A stretch of 64,000 nucleotides of DNA from Cocos nucifera (Eukaryota > Streptophyta > Magnoliopsida > Arecales > Arecaceae), in NCBI GenBank assembly GCA_006176705.1, contig QRFJ01005781.1, forward strand, positions 217,804 to 281,803, given 5' to 3'. Below, one piece after another: positions 57,628 to 64,000 of this stretch. Within the stretch, counting starts at the first letter, position 1; every line of letters begins with the position of its first letter. A program made the translations under genes and the position numbers. The notes under the pieces are model-generated. The model saw only the letters and a program-made list of their open reading frames with translations. It was not told the origin of the DNA and did no database searches.

Positions 57628-59191
57628 TCAAGTTGAGTTTTTAGGTACCCAAGTCATCTTGGATCCTTTGGAGTTAGTACTCATGGTTTCTTTTGGAATC
57701 CAAACTATTTTAATTATTTTTTTATTTAATTTTCTAAAATTACATGTATAGGATTTATGATCAATTTTACCATAATAATAACATGAGATATTTGGGGTAG
57801 AATTTGATGAGGCTTTGACCAACAGATTTTTTAATAATTTTTGCTTATGAGATTTAAATTTTAATCTGGCTTTATTAAAAATAGCTCTTTGTTCATTCAA
57901 TAACATATTTAATTTTTTGAAGCTATATGTGAATTTCTCTATAAATGGTTTGATCTTTGCTAATTCATCACTTAATTTTTGATTTTCATGAGTTAGCAAA
58001 TTTAGTTTTTCATAAATGATTTTTTTTCATGAATAAGTTCTGAATTTTATCTTTTCAAATCACTATTTTTCAAGATTATTTTTCGAAATTCAGTCATAAG
58101 TCCAGTGAAAGCTTCTTGTAATTCATCAAAGGTGAAATCTAAGGGGTTTTAGGCATTTACCTTCTCATGGTGTGCCATTAGGCAAAGGTTGGATACTTCT
58201 TATTGCTCTTCTTCCAAGTGGCCATCTTCGCCTTCTTCTTGAACCTTTTGAATATTTTCTTAAAAAGAGGGCAGTCCATTCTAAAATGACCTGATTTCTT
58301 GCACTCGAAGCAAATAGGCAATTTCTTCTCTTTCTCTTTCTCTTTACTTAGATCATCCTTGAAAGTCTTCTTCTTGAATCCTTGCTTCTTCTTTCTCATA
58401 AACTTTTTGAACTTTCTTGCAATCATAGCCAAGTCTTCTTCTTCCTCCTTTTCATCGGATTCTTCACTTTCGTCATCCTTAGAGATAGTTGTCTTGAGAG
58501 CTATGATGTTTTTTTCTTGGTTTCTTCCTCCATATTTTGCCTCATGTTTAATTCATAAGTCATTAGAGACCCAAGAAGCTCTTCCAATGGTAGCTTATTG
58601 AGGTCTTTGGCTTCTTGGATGGCGGTGACTTTCGCTTCCCAAGCCTTCGAAAGTGACCTAAAAATTCTTCGAACAAGCTCACTGTTAGCATAAGATTTAT
58701 CTAAGCTTTTCAAACTATTTATAATATCGGTAAATCTAGTAAACATTTTAGAAATAGATTTATTTGATTCCTTCTTAAATAATTCATATTTATGAATAAA
58801 CATATTTATTTTAGACTCCTTTACTTGGTTGGTACCCTCGTGGGTGACCTCTAGTCTATCCCAAATTTTCTTAGTGGATGCACATGTAGAGATTCTATTG
58901 AATTTATTAGGATCTAATACACAATATAATACATTCATTGTCTTAGCATTCATTCAATTATTTTCATGTCATGCTCATCCCAATCCTCTTTCAGTTTGAG
59001 AATTTCTTTACCTTCTACCTTAATTATGGGAGTGTATGGATCTTTGATTATCACTCTCCAAAGTTGATAATCAAATGCTTGAATGTAGATGCGCATGCAT
59101 CTTTCCAATAAGTATAATTTGTTTCATTGAACAAAGATGGACGGTTGATCAATTGCCCTTCGACAAGAGATGCACTCATTTGGGTTGTCAT
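57628..59191 (-). pseudogene. Gag of the Sirevirus
   Basis: ATG at 59191: MTTQMSASLVEGQLINRPSLF, NETNYTYWK. After frameshifts it continues IKDPYTPIIKVEG and, at 58953-58501, the UBN2-like capsid region (KIWDRLEVTHEGTNQVKESKI, NSLKSLDKSYANSELVRRI, LEELLGSLMTYE). 58432-58178 is Lys-rich with zinc knuckle CFECKKSGHFRMDC. The coiled-coil part and second zinc-knuckle-like motif lie at 57999-57628 (CYYYGKIDHKSYTC, with Tyr in place of the usual residue before Gly). The end carries PKETMSTNSKGSK. The same coiled-coil/knuckle order occurs in the gag-only element at 42537-43444. Confidence 0.9.
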
Positions 59192-59232
59192 TTGATCTTA
59201 ACTCTTGATTGTTAAATCAAATGAAGTACCAA

Positions 59233-59244
59233 GCTCTGATACCA
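59233..59244 (-). other. Primer-binding site of the Sirevirus
   Basis: Minus strand TGGTATCAGAGC, complementary to initiator tRNA-Met, 2 nt from the 5' LTR. Confidence 0.92.
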
Positions 59245-59246
59245 CT

Positions 59247-60929
59247 TATTGCCCAGTCAGACAACCCAAGAGGGAGGATGAATTGGATTTTTCAAAATTT
59301 AAACAAGTAATGTGGTATTTTCAAAAACTAGTGATGTGTTGAAGTGTGTTGTGGTTCTATGTTACCAAGTATGCAAAAATGTAGAAGTGTAATAGAAGTG
59401 ATGAGATAAGACAATCACAAACATAAGAAAATTTATAGTAGTTTGGTGCCCCTTGCACCTATGTCCACTTCCTAAGATTCACTTGAAAATTTTACTATAA
59501 TCTCTCCAAGATTATAGCTGGATAGTTTTCCAAGGCTCACTATCGAAAACCTAGTTGGTTTTACACTAGATCACCAACCATCATCTAATATTAAGCCAAC
59601 CCTTGGCTCACAATCTAATTTTCAGGCTTGGATAGGCCTTTCCCTTAGCTTCAAAATCCTATTGAAGCTAAGTTATAAAGAGAGTAAAGATTACACGGTA
59701 AAAACAAAAACAAAGCTCCTTTAACGAGCAAGTCGATGATGCTTATGAAATCTTCTTTGAAAGAAGCTTTTGAACTGATTGAGCTTGTCTTCTTGCTGAA
59801 AAGAATCTCTTGATTCGATGTTTCTTGGAGTTGGAAGTTGAATGTTCTCTATTCAAGGCTTTTGGACTCTTTTTCTTTAACTTTTGATTTCTCTTAAATG
59901 ATTGAAATGGTCAAGTCACTTCTTTCAGATGTTTTGTAGCTTATTTTTCATGTTTGATAGATTAGAGAAGGATTTTTGACCTTTGGAGGACTGAAAAGAG
60001 CCATTTGGAATAATGCTGCACAGTTCTATACATTCTGCAGAAACTAGCCAATGAAGCTCGAGTCGAATCTTGAGTCGACTTGTTCCTCAGCTTGAGACAT
60101 TTTTCTCCGCTCGTTCCTCCATTCATTCCTCTGTTCAAGACCATTTTCTCTGCTCGTTTCTCTACTCGAGGGCTTTTTCTCTGCTTGTTCCTTCGCTCAA
60201 GGCCTTTTTCTCTACTCGTTCCCCCGCTCAAGGGCTCAGGCATGAAAATCATATTCTCTGTATTTTACTAAGACCTCGACTTATGGACCTCGAGTCGACT
60301 CGAGCCTCTGCTCGAGATTATTTTAACTTTTGTCCCAAAAATTGTCTTCTGTATTTTTTCTGCGACTTCGACTCGTGAACCTCGAGTCGACTCAAGCCTC
60401 CACTCGAGATAGTTTCAACTTTTATCCTGAAAATCATGTCTTCTGTATTTTTTCTGCGACTTCGACTCGTGAACCTCGAGTCAACTCACACCTCCGCTCG
60501 AGATCCTCCGAACTTCGTCCTGAAAATTCTACTCTATATTTTCCTGCGACTTCAGCTTGAGAACCTCAAGTCAACTCGAGCCTCCGCTCGAGACCGTGCC
60601 ATCTAAAACTTTTGTATGCTAGTTTTGTATCAGCTCAAGCTGAATAACAAGTCGACTCAAGAGCTTTTTATGCTGAAAAATTATAACTTATCCAAATATT
60701 TTTTTCTTCAATTTTAGTTTTGAGATGTCTCTTTCAAGCCTTGCTTTAGATGTTATTCATGCCTCAAAAGCCTTCAATATTTCCTCAATGATTCTTAAAC
60801 ATAATTTTTAGAGATTTTTCATTTGATACTCTATAATTCATTCTGAAACATGATCTCAACTAATTCATTAGTCAAAATAATATATTCAAATATTTTGTTC
60901 ATCATCAAAATCTATCCTTAGGGTTAATA
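59247..60929 (-). repeat. 5' LTR of the Sirevirus
   Basis: 1683 bp; ends TATTGCCCAG and GGGTTAATA, both with one mutated terminal base. It aligns with 49931-51597 and carries the same 60060-60640 tandem repeats rich in CTCGAGTCGACTCGAG. ATTAT (60930-60934) follows. Confidence 0.92.
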
Positions 60930-60934
60930 ATTAT

Positions 60935-61568
60935 TATTTTTCTATCTTCTCATACATTCTCCACGCCCGCTGGTGACGTCCCACAATGGCTCTCCTTTCT
61001 CGGCAAATGCACCCCCACCCAATATTTTGTTCATCATCAAAATCGCATCCCCACCCCTTCACTTCTCATACCATCTTCAAACTTTTGGAGGCTACTAAAT
61101 ACAAAGATTTGACTTTCAAATTGATGGAGTATCATATTTTATTTATGAATAATTTATTAGATTTGATCTGTTCTGATCCGATGAATCGATTCAGATCTTG
61201 AAATATATTATTTTTAAAAAATAATAAAAATATTATTTTTAAAAAATAAATTATTATATTATTATTTTTAAAATTAAAAAATAATATGTTATCTTTTTAA
61301 AATAAAAATAAATTAGTATTTTTAAAAAATATATTATTATTAATTTTTTAAATATTTTTTATTTCTTACCTCTTTCTTATTTTTATTTTTAAAATATTAT
61401 TTTTTTATTTTTTAAAATATTATTTTATTATTATTTAAGATGATATTTTAAATTATTAATAATAATAAAATAATAATTCATGTGGCATAATTAAAATTAT
61501 CTGATCAGATGCTGAGGTGGCAACACCACAATACTCCTCCATAGAGTATTATTTATATATATAATAGA
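60935..61568 (-). other. Right part of the Helitron
   Basis: 60950-61020 is a direct relative of 49625-49760 (shared TTCTCATAC-TTCTCCAC and ATGGCTCTCCT-TCTCGGCA segments). 61020-61043 contains a 24-bp exact copy of the Sirevirus LTR end (60889-60912). The rest is AT-rich. Confidence 0.55.
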
Positions 61569-61689
61569 TAACTGAATTGGTTATACATATACTAATTAAT
61601 AATATGTTAAGTTAATTTATGCAATACTAAAAATTTTATTTTAATTTATTATAAAATATAAAATAATATTAAAATAATTTTTAATTTTG

Positions 61690-62322
61690 AAACACATTAT
61701 AAATGAAAAAAATTTTATTACTAAGATTAGAAATGGATATTAATTAACCATTAATAAATTAGAAATGGAATCTCATTCTATTTCTGACATTAGAAATAGA
61801 AAATTTTTTCGTTGCTAACATTAGCAACAGAATTTTTTTTCATTGCTAAATTTAGCAATGAATGATTTTTTCATTACTAAAATAGAAATAAAAGTACTAT
61901 CCGTTGCTAAAATCTATAATGGAAAAAAAAATTGTTTCTATTTTAGCAACGGACGATGGTTCCATTTCTAAATTTAGCAATAGTTCATACTTTGGTTTCT
62001 AAATTTAAAATAAAAATTTTATTCATTTAAGAATTAGAAATAAAATTATTATCCATTTCTAAATTTAGCAATCAAAAGCTTTCTGTTTCTAATCTGTTGC
62101 AATTCTGTTTCTAATCTATTTCAAAATTTCCCGCCAAATATTGATGCTTAATTTAGAAATGAAAAGTTTTTCATTTCTAAATTCCATTGCAAATCCATTT
62201 CTAAATAGTTTCTAATATCTTTTATCATATTTTATTCCTTTTTCATTTCAAATCCATTGCAGATTAGAAATGAAAAAAATTATTTGTAATTTTTATTGCA
62301 ATTATGGCTATTTCTTGTAGTG
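61690..62322. repeat. Subterminal repeats of CACTA-D (5' side)
   Basis: About 20 copies, in both orientations, of a 15-20 bp motif such as TTAGAAATGGAT, TTGCTAAATTTAGCAATG and GTTGCTAAAAT, ending at the TTTCTTGTAGTG terminus. Confidence 0.88.
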
Positions 62323-62385
62323 CTCCCTCTGGCATCGCTGCCATTGGCTTGCCCTTATAGTCTACGCGATCCCCTCCCCACAATA
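62323..62385 (+). promoter_or_regulatory. C-rich leader of CACTA-C, last part
   Basis: CTCCCTCTGGCATCGCTGCC-type sequence resumes after CACTA-D and gives way at about 62380 to an AT-rich intron-like stretch. Confidence 0.5.
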
Positions 62386-63129
62386 ATATATATTTTTTAT
62401 TTAATTTTATAATAATATTTATTTATAATATTATTAATATTTATAATAATTTTTATAATAATTTTTATTATAATATAAATATTATTATAAATATTATTAT
62501 AATATTTATTATAATGATATTATAATAAACAACCTGCCAAATAATTATGTTTTTTATAACAAAAAAAGAGGTTATGAAAAATTATTTATAACATGAGTAT
62601 TATTTATGTTATAAATAATACTTATATCATTTTTTATTTACTATTTTCTATAATATCTTATTTTAAAAAATTAGTTTTTTTTTATAAAGAGGCTATGATG
62701 ATTTCAAATGGAAAATGGTTAATTCTTAGTATGATTTTAGTGATATGAGTTCTCCTATTTTCTCTTTAACAATTTCGAGCGGTAAGACGATCTTGGATGG
62801 TCGGTGACTATTTAGCAGGCAACCATTCGCAATTGATTTGGTTTAGTTGTAGCGGATTTTGAAAGTATTTTTGCAATGCATTATTAAATGATGAATCTGA
62901 GATTTATTTTTAATTTTATTTTTTTTATTTTTTATTTTTGAATAAGTTGCTTTTAAGATGATTTATAACAGGAATGTTAGAGATAGATTTTCCTTAATCT
63001 TGGAAGGTAGATTGAAAAAACAAATTATTTATTACTCCTTAATTATTTTAATTATTTTTAAAATATATATAGAATAGATATAATAAAATAGATAAATAAA
63101 ATTAAATATTATTTTTAAAAAAATCATAT
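62386..63129. other. AT-rich region, possible intron of CACTA-C
   Basis: 62386-62530 consists of TATAAT-type low-complexity repeats similar in style to 15108-15190. 62700-62900 is less AT-rich but has no coding signal. No CACTA 3' end is found. Confidence 0.4.
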
Positions 63130-63157
63130 CCCATGCAATGCAAGGGTTATAAGCTAG
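63130..63157 (+). mobile_element. Helitron 3' terminus (second element)
   Basis: Hairpin CCCATGCAATGCAAGGG (63130-63146), 7 nt, then CTAG at 63154-63157 followed by T. This matches Helitron 3'-end rules and resembles the 3' end of the Helitron at 49436, in the opposite orientation. I could not find the matching 5' TC end, so only the terminus is annotated. Confidence 0.55.
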
Positions 63158-63368
63158 TTTTATTGATTAAAATCCAATGTTCAATTATAGTCTATGATTG
63201 AGCTTGGTCCTTGTATCCACAACTTAAACTTATCTTGTATGATCGAACCAAAGTGCAAGCAGACTCGACCTAAATGGATAGTATAGCAAACAAATGGTGA
63301 TAAGCCATACTATAATTTAAGTCCTACAGATCGATCAGATCACAACGTCATGTCGTATACCTGCAACA
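63158..63368. other. Spacer
   Basis: No gene or repeat recognised. Confidence 0.4.
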
Positions 63369-63551
63369 TCAATCATCACCAACAAGCACTACGAGTGGAG
63401 GGATGGCTCTAAAACGAGCGGCAGCACCATCGACGGTCGGCGAGACTCCAGCGATGGAGGACTTGGACTTCCGTGCCCCCATGGATAATGCCTGATATGC
63501 GGTGCGGCTCTGCTTAAAGGGGGAGAAAATCCTTCGCATCATGTACTGCAA
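63369..63551 (-). CDS. Unrecognised GC-rich ORF, possibly an exon
   Basis: Sixty codons on the minus strand: MQYMMRRIFSPFKQSRTAYQ, LSMGARKSKSSIAG, VDGAAARF. The plus strand of the same interval also lacks repeats. GC content is clearly above the AT-rich DNA on both sides, and the peptide is basic with an Arg/Lys/Ser-rich middle. I do not recognise a family. It could be the first exon of a gene continuing to the left, a gene fragment, or chance. It lies about 210 bp outside the Helitron end and may be unique host DNA. Confidence 0.3.
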   Translation of the reverse strand: MQYMMRRIFSPFKQSRTAYQALSMGARKSKSSIAGVSPTVDGAAARFRAIPPLVVLVGDD

Positions 63552-64000
63552 TTTTTTGGATGTCTACGACGAGGTCAAACTATCCACGTAGATATATCAG
63601 AAAGAACAATCATCTAAATTAACCAAAATGAGCTTATAACAAAGTCACAAATCTTAACATTAATTTTCAATGCAATATTTTCTAGGGTACTGCTTGTTTC
63701 TCCTACTAGATACGTACTTTGATGATTAGCATTGCTATACAATGCCAAGCTCGGTATTACATACCGCTTGACCTTTCCTATCAATAGAGCATAATGTAAA
63801 AGTATGGTAAGATTTAAAAAAACTCTAGTTAGTTAGAATCTAAAATAAATATACCATAATGGCCTTTCATTTCAGGCAAGATAACAATCAGCAACTGAAT
63901 ATGTTTTCTCTAATGAGATAATATTTTCGTAGATTGATCATAGCCACTTTAGGGATAGATTCCATATCAAATTGGCAAAAAAATACAGATTGATCACAAG
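63552..64000. other. Unassigned AT-rich end of the window
   Basis: No gene, repeat or transposon terminus seen. Confidence 0.4.

Larger units (their letters stand above)
49931..60929 (-). mobile_element. Ty1/copia LTR retrotransposon, Sirevirus type
   Basis: 11.0 kb with 1.67-1.68 kb LTRs, an initiator tRNA-Met primer-binding site, a polypurine tract and the duplication ATTAT. Transcribed leftwards: 5' LTR (right), gag with coiled coil and zinc knuckles, protease, integrase, RT with the Sirevirus-like YVDDIIFG box, RNase H, then a further degenerate gene where Sireviruses may carry an envelope-like frame, then the 3' LTR. LTR divergence and scattered stops show an old, inactive copy. Confidence 0.93.
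49436..61568 (-). mobile_element. Small non-autonomous Helitron inside CACTA-D
   Basis: Read on the minus strand, the 5' end is TCTATTATATATATAAATAA (from 61568), preceded by A. The 3' end is a short hairpin (CCTGCACAATGCATGGG, 49447-49463) followed 6 nt later by ACTAG (CTAG at 49439-49436) and then T. TC start, CTAG end, a hairpin close to the 3' end and insertion between A and T are the Helitron signatures; there are no inverted repeats and no target duplication. Minus the Sirevirus it is about 1.13 kb and encodes no Rep-helicase. It also carries CACCTCAGCATCTGATCAGAT near the 5' end. Confidence 0.72.

Overview
The window is nuclear DNA of a flowering plant. Three things show this: a spliced remnant of cystathionine gamma-synthase (CGS) that still carries the land-plant MTO1 peptide, plant En/Spm (CACTA) TNP2-type transposases, and Sirevirus-type copia and Tat/Athila-type gypsy retrotransposons. 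The style of the repeats suggests a large-genome monocot, perhaps a palm, but I cannot prove that. I see no rRNA, tRNA or clearly intact host gene. About 85% of the window is transposable element, much of it inserted one element inside another.

Layout. 50-1972 is a tandem array of about 40-45 bp units. 2118-2923 (-) is a broken PIF/Harbinger transposase. 3337-7012 (+) is a CGS pseudogene with introns kept, the 5' part of exon 1 lost, at least two in-frame stops and no 3' half. 7248-7466 is an unrecognised exon-like ORF. From 9019 the nests begin.

CACTA-A (9019 to about 35361, minus) has an En/Spm layout: 5' leader exon, TNP2-type transposase, then a TNPA-like gene. It is interrupted by CACTA-B (12819-18236, TSD AAA), a relative that lacks the transposase, and by an 11.4-kb gypsy element (21287-32728, TSD ATGTA, minus). 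CACTA-C (about 35362-62385, plus, 5' end missing) abuts A head to head and is interrupted three times: by a solo copia LTR (36332-37552, TSD ATGCG), by a gag-only copia relative whose right end is an inverted LTR (37957-44962, TSD CCGAG), and by CACTA-D (45273-62322). CACTA-D contains a small Helitron (49436-61568, minus), and the Helitron contains an 11-kb Sirevirus (49931-60929, TSD ATTAT, minus). A second Helitron 3' end lies at 63130-63157.

How the parts relate. Insertion order can be read from the nesting: C, then D, then the Helitron, then the Sirevirus; and A before B and the gypsy element. All coding regions examined carry stops, frameshifts or lost catalytic residues, so nothing here looks able to move by its own proteins. 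Non-autonomous pieces (B, the solo LTR, the gag-only element, the Helitron) would depend on proteins made elsewhere. The most unusual observations are the gag-only retroelement integrated with the same LTR end at both termini, about 900-bp foldbacks carried at one position by three CACTA copies, a nonsense codon shared by two CACTA TNPA genes, and the CGS fragment whose reading frame stops 43 codons after a nearly intact arrest peptide.
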